In this document: positions 37,606 through 44,633 of the stretch, piece after piece
How the letters are laid out: each line of letters opens with the position of its first letter
How positions within the stretch are numbered: position 1 is the first letter of the stretch
Source: Bacteroidales bacterium
GTDB lineage: Bacteria > Bacteroidota > Bacteroidia > Bacteroidales > P3
Length of the DNA stretch: 64,000 bases
Assembly (NCBI GenBank): GCA_030523765.1
Contig: JAUNHX010000003.1
Span: 52,482 to 116,481, forward strand
Direction of reading: 5' to 3'
Made by a program: the position numbers and the translations under genes
The notes under the pieces: generated by a model
Seen by the model: the letters and a program-made list of their open reading frames with translations, nothing else
Told to the model about the DNA's origin: nothing
The model's database searches: none

Positions 37606-38469
37606 ATGTACAAAGATACAACTTTTTCGGCATTTACCATATGCTGCAGAAAAAAAAACTATTCTTTCACCCGTCCTGTGGTGATGGGTATTCTCAACGC
37701 TACACCCGATTCGTTCTACGATGGAGGGCGCTACCTGGGAGCTGCCGCTATCGAAGCTCGCGCACGCCAAATCGTTGAAGAGGGGGCCGATATCATCGAT
37801 ATCGGAGTGGTCTCCTCCCGTCCTGGTGCTCTGCTGCTCTCCCCCGAAGAGGAGGCGCAACGACTGGTGCCTGTGGTGGAACAGGTGCGACAACTCTATC
37901 CCGAGGCGCTCATCTCGGTCGACACTTGCTTCTCGCTGCCTGCCCGTATGGCGGTCCAAGCGGGGGCCGACATCATCAACGATATCTCTGGCGGACAGTT
38001 CGACGAGGCGATGTTTGAAACGGTGGCGCAGCTGCAAGTACCCTACATCTTGATGCATACCCAGGGCACCCCCGACCATATGCAAGACAATCCCCACTAC
38101 GAGGATATCCTCCAAGATGTGGCACTCTATTTCTCCGAAAGGGTCGACAAGCTGCATCGCCTAGGAGTGTGCGATATCATCCTCGACCCAGGCTTTGGTT
38201 TTGCCAAGACGCTCGACGACAACTACCGTCTTTTCAATCGTCTACCTCAGTTGCAGCAGCTCTTCCCCCAACTGCCTTTGTTGGTGGCGCTGTCGCGCAA
38301 ATCCATGATGTATCGGCTGCTAGGTACCACACCGCAAGAGGTGTTGCCTGCCACCCTAGCGCTCGACATCCTAGCCATCAACCAAGGGGCACAGCTTATC
38401 AGGGTTCACGACGTCAAGGAGGCGGTGCAGTCGGTTAACGTATGGATGAAACTGCAACAATGCAAATAA
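37606..38469 (+). CDS. folP: Dihydropteroate synthase
   Basis: 287 residues from the ATG at 37606; a TTG five codons upstream is a weaker choice. Pterin-binding signatures: VMGILNATPDSFYDGG (about residue 26), GADIIDIGVVSSRPGA, ISVDTCFSLPARMAVQAGADIINDISG and DPGFGFAKTLDDN. It joins p-aminobenzoate to the pterin diphosphate in folate synthesis and is the sulfonamide target. In many Bacteroidota the VSSRPG position reads STRPG; this is a minor change. cdaA follows 30 bases later, an arrangement conserved in the phylum. Confidence 0.96.
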   Translation: MYKDTTFSAFTICCRKKNYSFTRPVVMGILNATPDSFYDGGRYLGAAAIEARARQIVEEGADIIDIGVVSSRPGALLLSPEEEAQRLVPVVEQVRQLYPEALISVDTCFSLPARMAVQAGADIINDISGGQFDEAMFETVAQLQVPYILMHTQGTPDHMQDNPHYEDILQDVALYFSERVDKLHRLGVCDIILDPGFGFAKTLDDNYRLFNRLPQLQQLFPQLPLLVALSRKSMMYRLLGTTPQEVLPATLALDILAINQGAQLIRVHDVKEAVQSVNVWMKLQQCK

Positions 38470-38499
38470 AAGAACAATAGAATAAAAAACAGTTATGTT

Positions 38500-39309
38500 A
38501 TGAAGACACTTATGCTTCTGGCCATCATGGGTCTGCCGTCGGTTCGCTTCGTCGACGTGGTCGATGTTTTGCTCGTAGCATTCCTTATCTACGAAATCTA
38601 CAAGTTGGTGCGTGGCACCAATGTGATGCGTATCTTTTGGGCCATCGTGGTGATCTATCTCACGTGGATGGTGGTCACCTTCCTCGATATGCGTCTCTCT
38701 AAGGAGATATTGGGTCAGTTCATCTCTATAGGTCTCATAGCCCTCATTATCGTTTTCCAACCCGAAATACGTCGTTTCCTCCTCCTCATCGGCACAAAGA
38801 CCACCATCGGTGGCGAGTCGATGCGTCATAAAATCTTCTTCTGGCGCAAGCGCGAAATGGATCGCATCAACACCACCAATTTCGATCCTTATATCCAAGC
38901 TTGCATGCATATGTCGGCCTCCAAGACGGGTGCCCTCATCGTCTTTGTGCGCAGCAACGACATCAGCGATATCATCGGCACAGGCCAATCGATCGACGCC
39001 CCTGTGTCGTCGCCCCTCCTCGAAGCGCTCTTCTTCAAGAATTCTCCACTCCACGATGGTGCCGTCATCTGTAAGGGTAACACCATCCTGGCGGCACGCT
39101 GCATCTTGCCAGTCTCCTCCAATCTGAATATCGATCCCAACCTAGGACTGCGGCACCGTTCCGCTATCGGTGTTACGGAACAGACCGATGTGGTGTCGGT
39201 CATCGTTAGCGAAGAAACAGGGGCTATCAGCTATGCTGTCGAGGGACAGATACATCACGATGTTACCCCCGTCGAGCTGCAGCATTATCTTGAAGCGCAT
39301 GTACAATAA
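38500..39309 (+). CDS. cdaA: Diadenylate cyclase CdaA (c-di-AMP synthase)
   Basis: 269 residues. Three N-terminal membrane helices (about residues 5-30, 44-62 and 70-90) lead to a DAC domain with the catalytic motifs SPLHDGAVI (DGA, about 186) and GLRHRSAIG (RHR, about 218). The enzyme makes c-di-AMP from two ATP at the inner face of the membrane. It forms a likely operon with folP. No CdaR-type regulator gene is adjacent; ugd follows 48 bases later. Confidence 0.96.
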   Translation: MKTLMLLAIMGLPSVRFVDVVDVLLVAFLIYEIYKLVRGTNVMRIFWAIVVIYLTWMVVTFLDMRLSKEILGQFISIGLIALIIVFQPEIRRFLLLIGTKTTIGGESMRHKIFFWRKREMDRINTTNFDPYIQACMHMSASKTGALIVFVRSNDISDIIGTGQSIDAPVSSPLLEALFFKNSPLHDGAVICKGNTILAARCILPVSSNLNIDPNLGLRHRSAIGVTEQTDVVSVIVSEETGAISYAVEGQIHHDVTPVELQHYLEAHVQ

Positions 39310-39357
39310 AATCGTTATCACCTCGTTACCTTTTTTATATTTCTAATCATCAGTACT

Positions 39358-40596
39358 ATGAAAATTGCTGTCGCCGGTACCGGCTATGTAGGTCTTTCGT
39401 TGGCCACCCTCCTTGCACAACATAATCCTGTTGAGGCTGTCGATATCGTGCCCGAGAAGGTCGATATGATCAACCATAAGGTGTCGCCTATCCAAGATGC
39501 CGAAATAGAGGATTTCCTCGCCCACAAACCGCTCCAACTCCATGCCACCCTCGATGCCGAGGCGGCTTATCGCGATGCCGACTATGTCCTTATCGCGGCT
39601 CCTACCAACTACGATCCTATCAAGAATTTCTTCGATACCAGCGCCGTCGAGGCGGTTATCGACCTCGTTATGCGTTACAACCCTCAGGCTATCATGGTTA
39701 TCAAAAGCACCATCCCTGTGGGTTATACCGAGATGATACGCCAAAAAACGGGTAGCCGTAACATCATCTTTGCCCCCGAATTTCTCCGCGAGAGCAAGGC
39801 ACTCTACGACAACCTCTATCCTAGTCGTATCATTGTGGGCTATGACCAATCCGACGAACGACTGGCACAGGCGGCCCACACCTACGCCTCTTTGGTCAAA
39901 GAGGGAGCTGTCAAGCAGGATGTGCCGGTGCTTTTCATGGGTAGCACTGAGGCGGAGGCGGTGAAGCTCTTCGCCAACACCTATCTGGCGCTGCGTGTAA
40001 GCTATTTCAACGAGCTCGACACCTACGCTGAAATCAAGGGACTCGACACCCAGCAAATCATCCAGGGCGTATGCCTCGACCCGCGTATCGGCACCCACTA
40101 CAATAACCCCTCTTTCGGCTATGGCGGCTATTGTCTGCCCAAAGATACTAAGCAGTTGCTGGCCAACTACAGCGATGTCCCCGAGGAACTGATACGGGCT
40201 ATCGTCGACAGCAACAAGACGCGCAAAGACTTCATCGCAGATCAGGTACTCAAAAAAGCGGGTTACTACGATTACTATAGTCGCGGTAGCTATGATCCTT
40301 CTGAGGAGCGGCAGTGCGTCATCGGTGTGTTCCGCCTCACCATGAAGACGGGCAGCGACAACTTCCGCCAAAGTTCTATCCAGGGGGTGATGAAACGGAT
40401 CAAAGCCAAAGGTGCTCAGGTCATCATCTACGAGCCAACCCTCGAGGATGGCACCACCTTCTTCGGCAGTCTTGTGGTCAACAACCTCGACGAGTTCAAG
40501 CGTCGCAGCAACGCCATCATCGCCAACCGCTACGACAGCTGCCTCGACGATGTACGTAGCAAGGTCTATACTCGCGATATCTTCAAACGCGACTAA
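39358..40596 (+). CDS. ugd: UDP-glucose 6-dehydrogenase
   Basis: 412 residues, compact Ugd type (E. coli 388). NAD-binding start [20 protein letters not shown], substrate motif [22 protein letters not shown], and the catalytic cysteine in [13 protein letters not shown] (about residue 259). It oxidises UDP-glucose to UDP-glucuronate for surface polysaccharides. No other capsule gene is nearby. It starts 48 bases after cdaA and ends in a terminator at 40625-40665. A long reverse-strand frame across it is a shadow. Confidence 0.96.
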   Translation: MKIAVAGTGYVGLSLATLLAQHNPVEAVDIVPEKVDMINHKVSPIQDAEIEDFLAHKPLQLHATLDAEAAYRDADYVLIAAPTNYDPIKNFFDTSAVEAVIDLVMRYNPQAIMVIKSTIPVGYTEMIRQKTGSRNIIFAPEFLRESKALYDNLYPSRIIVGYDQSDERLAQAAHTYASLVKEGAVKQDVPVLFMGSTEAEAVKLFANTYLALRVSYFNELDTYAEIKGLDTQQIIQGVCLDPRIGTHYNNPSFGYGGYCLPKDTKQLLANYSDVPEELIRAIVDSNKTRKDFIADQVLKKAGYYDYYSRGSYDPSEERQCVIGVFRLTMKTGSDNFRQSSIQGVMKRIKAKGAQVIIYEPTLEDGTTFFGSLVVNNLDEFKRRSNAIIANRYDSCLDDVRSKVYTRDIFKRD

Positions 40597-40624
40597 CCTC
40601 TCTCCTTGAATCATAAAACAATAC

Positions 40625-40665
40625 TGTGGGCTCTCTCCTCTTAAAGGGATGGCCCGCATTTTTTT
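40625..40665 (+). terminator. Terminator after ugd
   Basis: TGTGGGC (40625-40631) pairs with GCCCGCA (40652-40658), one G-U pair, followed by seven T. Confidence 0.8.
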
Positions 40666-40829
40666 ATGTTCCATTTTTCCATTTTTGCGCCCTTTAATAA
40701 GGAAAAAACTACCATCATGATGCATGATACGAGAAAAAAAGTTCATTTTCTTTCCCTTCGTCATCCGTCTACAAATCATCAAGATAAATCGTGTGGGGGA
40801 GGGGTGAGGATGAAAAATATGAAAAAAAA

Positions 40830-40861
40830 TTTGGTCAGTATCGAAAAAGAGTGTACTTTTG
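40830..40861 (+). promoter_or_regulatory. Promoter of tRNA-Pro
   Basis: TTTG at 40830-40833 (-33) and TACTTTTG at 40854-40861 (-7), spacer 20 bases: a full match to the Bacteroidota vegetative promoter, 36 bases before the tRNA. Confidence 0.8.
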
Positions 40862-40896
40862 CACCCGATTTCGAGAGACGAAATCACCTCCAAGAT

Positions 40897-40970
40897 CGGG
40901 GCGTGGCGCAGTTGGCTAGCGCACTTGCATGGGGTGCAAGGGGTCGGAAGTTCGAGTCTTCTCGCCCCGA
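40897..40970 (+). tRNA. tRNA-Pro (GGG)
   Basis: 74 bases. Acceptor stem CGGGGCG/CGCCCCG, anticodon stem CTTGC/GCAAG with loop ATGGGGT giving anticodon GGG (Pro), T-loop TTCGAGT closed by a 5-bp stem, discriminator A. The 3' CCA is not encoded (CAAC follows). A consensus promoter precedes it and a terminator follows at 40988-41014. Confidence 0.95.
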
Positions 40971-40987
40971 CAACGATGGAAAAGAGA

Positions 40988-41014
40988 AGAGATACAGTTT
41001 GTATCTCTTTTTTT
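40988..41014 (+). terminator. Terminator of tRNA-Pro
   Basis: AGAGATAC and GTATCTCT form a perfect 8-bp stem with a 5-base loop, followed by six or more T, 18 bases after the tRNA. Confidence 0.88.
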
Positions 41015-41103
41015 GTTTTATGGGTGTAGGCTGCCGCGGGTAGAGCAAAACCAATGAGATGATTCGCCGTAGATTGAAGTGTAAGGCTGGTGTTTCGATA
41101 AGG

Positions 41104-41427
41104 TTTCATGGCTAAGAAACTATGGGATATGAAAGCATCCTGTACGCTCTCCTTTTTCGAACTTCCGAGACTTTCCAAGTTCCCCAAAGCCTCCAATTCG
41201 TTAGGGTTACCCAAAGTGTCTAGATTCTCCATGGCTGTCATATCTTCAGGATTACTCAAAGTGTCTAGATTCTCTATAACTTCCATTTTTTTGTGATTGC
41301 CTTGTTTATGTGGATTTCCCAAAGTCTTCCGATTTTCTATGGCTTTAGAGATAATCGTTTTTCCGTATTTTGCAGAAAATAAAATTGAGAGGTAGAGAAC
41401 TGTAATGATGAGGATGAGATTTGACAT
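41104..41427 (-). CDS. Possible small membrane-anchored repeat protein (end uncertain)
   Basis: The ATG at 41427 opens a frame beginning MSNLILIITVLYLSILFSAKYG, a plausible membrane anchor, followed by four imperfect 15-residue repeats: IENRKTLGNPHKQGN, IENLDTLSNPEDMTA, MENLDTLGNPNELEA, LGNLESLGSSKKES. A -7 box TATCTTTG on the reverse strand (41593-41600) could transcribe it. The frame has no stop and runs on through the antisense of tRNA-Pro and ugd, where the protein reads GARRLELPTPCTPCKCASQL, a well-known artefact of tRNA antisense. Only the first 108 codons look real; the true 3' end could be hidden by a frameshift. No family recognised. Confidence 0.35.
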
Positions 41428-41592
41428 AATTCTTGGTTTTTTGGTTTTGACAATAATTTTGATTGGATGTGTGACTTCGAGTGGGGAGGGTTGTCGTTTG
41501 GAACGAGAAGGCTATTGTTAGTGTTGCATCGGAGTTACATTAGACTTGCTTCAGTGCTATAACGGATCTACCTTTCACCTAAAATCATGTTG

Positions 41593-41600
41593 CAAAGATA
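41593..41600 (-). promoter_or_regulatory. Reverse-strand promoter -7 box
   Basis: CAAAGATA on the forward strand is TATCTTTG in reverse, a full match to TAnnTTTG. A weak -33 (CTTG in reverse, about 41621) is 20 bases upstream. It would give a leader of about 160 bases before the small ORF at 41427. Confidence 0.4.
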
Positions 41601-41959
41601 CGAAAAAAAAATTTAAGATTCAAGAATTAAGGGTTTTTGAGGCGAAAAGTTATTAACAATTTTGACTAAATATTAATTTTCAGCTAGTTGTCGCGACGTA
41701 ACTTTTTGACTTTTTTTCAAAAGCCTCAAAAATGTCGTAAAAAGGCTCTCTTTTGGCGGAATAGTAAATTGTTTTTTTCGATTCTCCTGTTTTAGTAGTT
41801 GTCGAAGGTATTATGGCCTCATAGACCTAAAATGTCGCATAAACTAACAAGATGTATCCGTCGGCGGGGCGATAGCTGGCTGAGGGATAGATGTTTACAT
41901 AAATAGGGAAGATGTTTTTACGTTGCTCGATTTGTTAAAACGAGTTAAATTGGGCATTA

Positions 41960-42297
41960 GCGTCACTTTTGTCACTTGCGTCACTTTTTCAAAAAGTGAC
42001 GCTTTCTTGCTTGTAATATATTCGTTTTCAACCATATAAGTGACTAAAAATGGAGCGTCACTTTTGTCACTTCAAAAAATTAGTCATTTTTGAAGGTAGG
42101 GGGGCTAAATATAATAAAAGAAATATAAATAATTAATATATTATATAATTATATACCTATTTATATTTACATCGGAAAACTCAAAAAGTGATGGAAAAAA
42201 TGAAGTGACAAAAGTGACGCTCGAAATTTTTGAATATAACTAACTATATATAAGGTGATTAACTCCTAAAAAAGCGTCACTTTTTGCGTCACTTTTT
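41960..42297. repeat. Cluster of GTCAC iteron-like elements around an AT-rich core
   Basis: Eleven GTCAC/GTGAC cores, most in the context GCGTCACTTTT. Left group: 41960-41989 (three direct), a 25-base palindrome of 12-base arms GCGTCACTTTTT at 41978-41989 and 41991-42002, one at 42040, and two at 42055-42073. Right group: 42202-42222, and two tandem 12-mers GCGTCACTTTTT at 42274-42297. The blocks 42053-42073 and 42202-42222 are exact 21-base inverted copies flanking a 128-base AT-rich core. No gene overlaps. Confidence 0.85.
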
Positions 42298-42583
42298 ACC
42301 CCGTTTTTTCGTTTTAATGTTTGTTAACAAATATGTAGTTATATAACTGATTATTAGTTATATAGTATTAAAAAATGGTCTATTTTGCTCGAAAAATCAA
42401 CTACTACAGTTTTTGTGAAAAAAGTAGCTACGAAAGAGCGAAAAACGATAAGATTTTTTGCTTTTCTTATACAGCGAAAAATGTTAAAATTGCTGAAATG
42501 ATGTGAAGCAAGGGATAAGTGCGACGATGCATTAGGGTAAGCTATCAATGAAACAAAAAAAATGCCGTTCCACTATTTTTTTG

Positions 42584-42591
42584 TATTTTTG
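42584..42591 (+). promoter_or_regulatory. yqeY promoter -7 box
   Basis: TATTTTTG fits TAnnTTTG, 66 bases before the yqeY start. No clear -33 box. Confidence 0.5.
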
Positions 42592-42656
42592 CATCTGCTG
42601 TTTTCCCCATGAGCGGGGACTATAAAGTGATATAAGATACATAAATTAATAAGAAT

Positions 42657-43118
42657 ATGAGTCTCGAAAACCAAATTAATGCCGACATCAAACAGGCTAT
42701 GTTGGCTAAAAAGAAAGAGGAGTTGGAAGCGCTCCGCGCTATCAAATCGGCTGTACTGCTCCTAAAAACGAGTCCTGAAGTGAATGCTAACAACGGTGAG
42801 ATTAGCGATGCGATGGAACTGTCGCTGTTACAGAAACTGGTGAAGCAACGCCGTGAGGCTGCCGATATCTATGTGCAGCAAGGACGTCAGGATTTGGCCG
42901 ATGTGGAGATGGGACAGGCCGAAGTTATTAGTCGCTATCTGCCCAAGCAGATGGATCGCGGCGAGGTAGAGGCGCTGCTGCGCGAAATCATTGCCGAGGT
43001 GGGTGCCACCAGTCCCAAGGATATGGGCAAGGTGATGGGTATTGCCACCAAGCGACTGGCAGGGAAGGCCGACAATAAGATGGTCAGCGAGATTGTGAAG
43101 GCGCTGCTGATGCAGTAG
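42657..43118 (+). CDS. GatB/YqeY domain protein
   Basis: 153 residues, the standard YqeY length (about 148). Typical opening (NADIKQAMLAKKKEELEALRAIKSAVLLLKT), middle (LLQKLVKQRREAADIYVQQGRQDLADVEMGQAEVISRYLPKQM) and ending (SPKDMGKVMGIATKRLAGKADNKMVSEIVKALL). The domain is shared with the tail of amidotransferase GatB and is thought to bind tRNA; the free-standing protein has no proven role. The thioesterase gene follows directly and may overlap by one base. Confidence 0.95.
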   Translation: MSLENQINADIKQAMLAKKKEELEALRAIKSAVLLLKTSPEVNANNGEISDAMELSLLQKLVKQRREAADIYVQQGRQDLADVEMGQAEVISRYLPKQMDRGEVEALLREIIAEVGATSPKDMGKVMGIATKRLAGKADNKMVSEIVKALLMQ

Positions 43119-43552
43119 TGGTGAAGAAAAAGAACGTTTTATTTACTGCGATGCATATCACTCCTATCCAACTACGATTCAACGATATCGACCAAATGGG
43201 CCATGTGAATAACACCGTTATCATGGAGTTTTTCGACTTGGCCAAATATCGCTATTTCCGTGCTGCTGGCATCCCCGTGACCCCCGAAGAGGGTGATTTC
43301 TGCGTGATGATTGTCCATATAGAGTGCGACTTCCAACGACAGATTCATTTCCACGACGATGTGAAGGTAAGCACCTCTACCAGTCGTTTGGGCAACAAAA
43401 GCATCGAGGTGATGCAGCAGGTGCTGGTGAACGAAGCAGTTGCCGCCACTTGCAAGACCGTTTTGGCTGGCTATAGTCGTGCTACGGCTGCTAGTGCGCC
43501 GATTCCCGACGATCTGAAAGAGCAGGTGCGTCTCTACGATACTCGGTCGTGA
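43118..43552 (+). CDS. Hotdog-fold acyl-CoA thioesterase (4HBT)
   Basis: 144 residues from a GTG that overlaps the yqeY stop by one base. The ATG at 43151 (MHITPIQLRFNDIDQMGHVNN) is an equally good or better start and would leave 133 residues, all of the conserved domain. The family signature is RFNDIDQMGHVNNTVIMEFFDLAKYRYF, with the catalytic Asp and the H-VNN motif. It likely hydrolyses an acyl-CoA in the cytoplasm; the exact substrate is unknown. Co-transcription with yqeY is likely. Confidence 0.9.
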   Translation: MVKKKNVLFTAMHITPIQLRFNDIDQMGHVNNTVIMEFFDLAKYRYFRAAGIPVTPEEGDFCVMIVHIECDFQRQIHFHDDVKVSTSTSRLGNKSIEVMQQVLVNEAVAATCKTVLAGYSRATAASAPIPDDLKEQVRLYDTRS

Positions 43553-43701
43553 CTCTTTTTTGACTGTAAACACTACCCAATTTTTCCAAATTGGAAAGAG
43601 AGAAATGCAAAATGTAATGTTTCAATTACGTTTTGCTAGTTTTGTAATACACTGGTAATCAATAGCAGTTTAGTTAAACAATGTTAAATGTGTAAATTTT
43701 A

Positions 43702-43732
43702 ATTGCGAAATGAAAAGTGTTCTTTACTTTTG
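43702..43732 (+). promoter_or_regulatory. Promoter of the membrane protein/XRE pair
   Basis: ATTG at 43702-43705 (-33) and TACTTTTG at 43725-43732 (-7), spacer 19 bases. The ATG of the membrane protein follows 29 bases later. Confidence 0.7.
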
Positions 43733-43761
43733 TTGCCGTAAACAATTAAAATTATAACAAC

Positions 43762-44244
43762 ATGAAACGAAACAATCTTTTATTGCCTTATGCCTGCAAG
43801 AGTGCAGGTTGGGTATTGGTGGGTATTGGTGTCATTCTGACCGTCCTATGGTTAACCATCGAATTTGATTTTTCCATCAACGACATCCGCGAACTACTAG
43901 GTCTGTCGCCTATCGACATACCTGCAGATAAACCAGTCCTCATATGTTTTACAGCTGACACCCAGCTGATGAATAGGACGTTATCGGTGCTGTATATCCT
44001 AGGAGGATTCTTGGCTGGTTTCTCGCGTTGTCGTGTTGAGGATGAGTTCACTGAGCATATACGCTATAGAGCTCTAACCATTACTATGTTTTTCTTGCTG
44101 GCTGTTGCGTTGATTACTGAGCTTTTCTTCTGGGGATTAAAAGCTCTGATTGTTAGCGACATGTTGCATATGTTTTTCCCAATCTTCTATGTTTTATATT
44201 TACATATCACTCTTTATATAGAAAGGAAACGAAATGAAGAATAG
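43762..44244 (+). CDS. Four-helix membrane protein paired with an XRE regulator
   Basis: 160 residues with four predicted membrane helices (about 12-32, 74-90, 103-125 and 130-152) and a non-cytoplasmic stretch after the first containing IDIPADKPVLICFTADTQL. The C-terminus is short and basic (YIERKRNEE). I do not recognise the family. Its 3' end overlaps the start of a small Cro/CI-type regulator by 11 bases, so the two are translated together. In other bacteria small XRE regulators encoded with a membrane protein often respond to envelope or lipid state, but nothing in the sequence shows the signal. It has a clear promoter at 43702-43732. Confidence 0.75.
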   Translation: MKRNNLLLPYACKSAGWVLVGIGVILTVLWLTIEFDFSINDIRELLGLSPIDIPADKPVLICFTADTQLMNRTLSVLYILGGFLAGFSRCRVEDEFTEHIRYRALTITMFFLLAVALITELFFWGLKALIVSDMLHMFFPIFYVLYLHITLYIERKRNEE

Positions 44245-44455
44245 TCTCAAGGTACAGCGTGCCATCCTCGATATTACTCAAGAGGAACTGGCACACCGTG
44301 TTGGCGTTACGCGCCAAGCCATCAACGCCATTGAACGAGGCAAGTATGTACCCTCCACCCTTCTAGCCCTCAAGATGGGGCGCATATTTGGAAAGCCCGT
44401 CGAAGAGATCTTTATCTTGGAGGAGAACGATTTTGATGAAGCTACATCCCTCTAA
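44234..44455 (+). CDS. Cro/CI-type (XRE) transcriptional regulator
   Basis: 73 residues, consisting of one helix-turn-helix of the XRE family: VQRAILDITQEELAHRVGVTRQAINAIERGKYVPSTLLALKMGRIFGKPVEEIF. The TQEELA...VTRQAINAIERGKY-PS pattern is that of the short YozG-like regulators. A short acidic tail follows. It begins inside the end of the membrane-protein gene (44234-44244), so the membrane protein is the likely partner or modulator. A 26-base palindrome just after the stop (44461-44486) might be its own operator or a terminator. Confidence 0.92.
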   Translation: MKNSLKVQRAILDITQEELAHRVGVTRQAINAIERGKYVPSTLLALKMGRIFGKPVEEIFILEENDFDEATSL

Positions 44456-44460
44456 TAGTT

Positions 44461-44486
44461 GTCGGTATCACATATGTGATGCCGAC
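44461..44486. promoter_or_regulatory. 26-base palindrome after the XRE gene
   Basis: GTCGGTATCACAT and ATGTGATGCCGAC form a palindrome broken only by one T-G pair. There is no strong T tract after it (TTCTTGATG), so it is either a weak terminator or a regulator site in front of the TonB-receptor gene. Confidence 0.45.
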
Positions 44487-44633
44487 TTCTTGATGCTTTA
44501 GGATGGATGAGAAGGATGAAGAAAAACAAACAAAATGGGGAAAAGATTGGGAAAATAGACAATTTTTTATCACGACATCCGTTATAAAAGAATAATAAGA
44601 TAATTATAGAACTATAATAAGATAAAAGAGTAT

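Larger units (their letters stand above)
41428..42656. other. Long AT-rich non-coding region
   Basis: About 1.2 kb between the possible reverse ORF and yqeY without a credible gene. The only open frame of note (64 codons, reverse, about 42354-42548) is low-complexity. The region holds a reverse -7 box, the GTCAC element cluster (41960-42297), a nearly pure A/T stretch (about 42105-42170) and the yqeY promoter. Confidence 0.6.

Noticed and set aside
38371..39054. Reverse open frame opposite cdaA
   Set aside because: A shadow of cdaA, which has full catalytic motifs.
39343..41100. Continuation of the reverse frame across ugd and tRNA-Pro
   Set aside because: It is antisense to a clear ugd gene and to a complete tRNA; the GARRLELPTPCTPCKCASQL stretch is a common artefact of translating a tRNA backwards.
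41428..42656. Chromosomal origin oriC
   Set aside because: The iteron-like cluster is suggestive, but there is no dnaA, dnaN or gidA nearby and no clear DnaA-box (TTATCCACA) cluster; I keep it as an unexplained repeat region.
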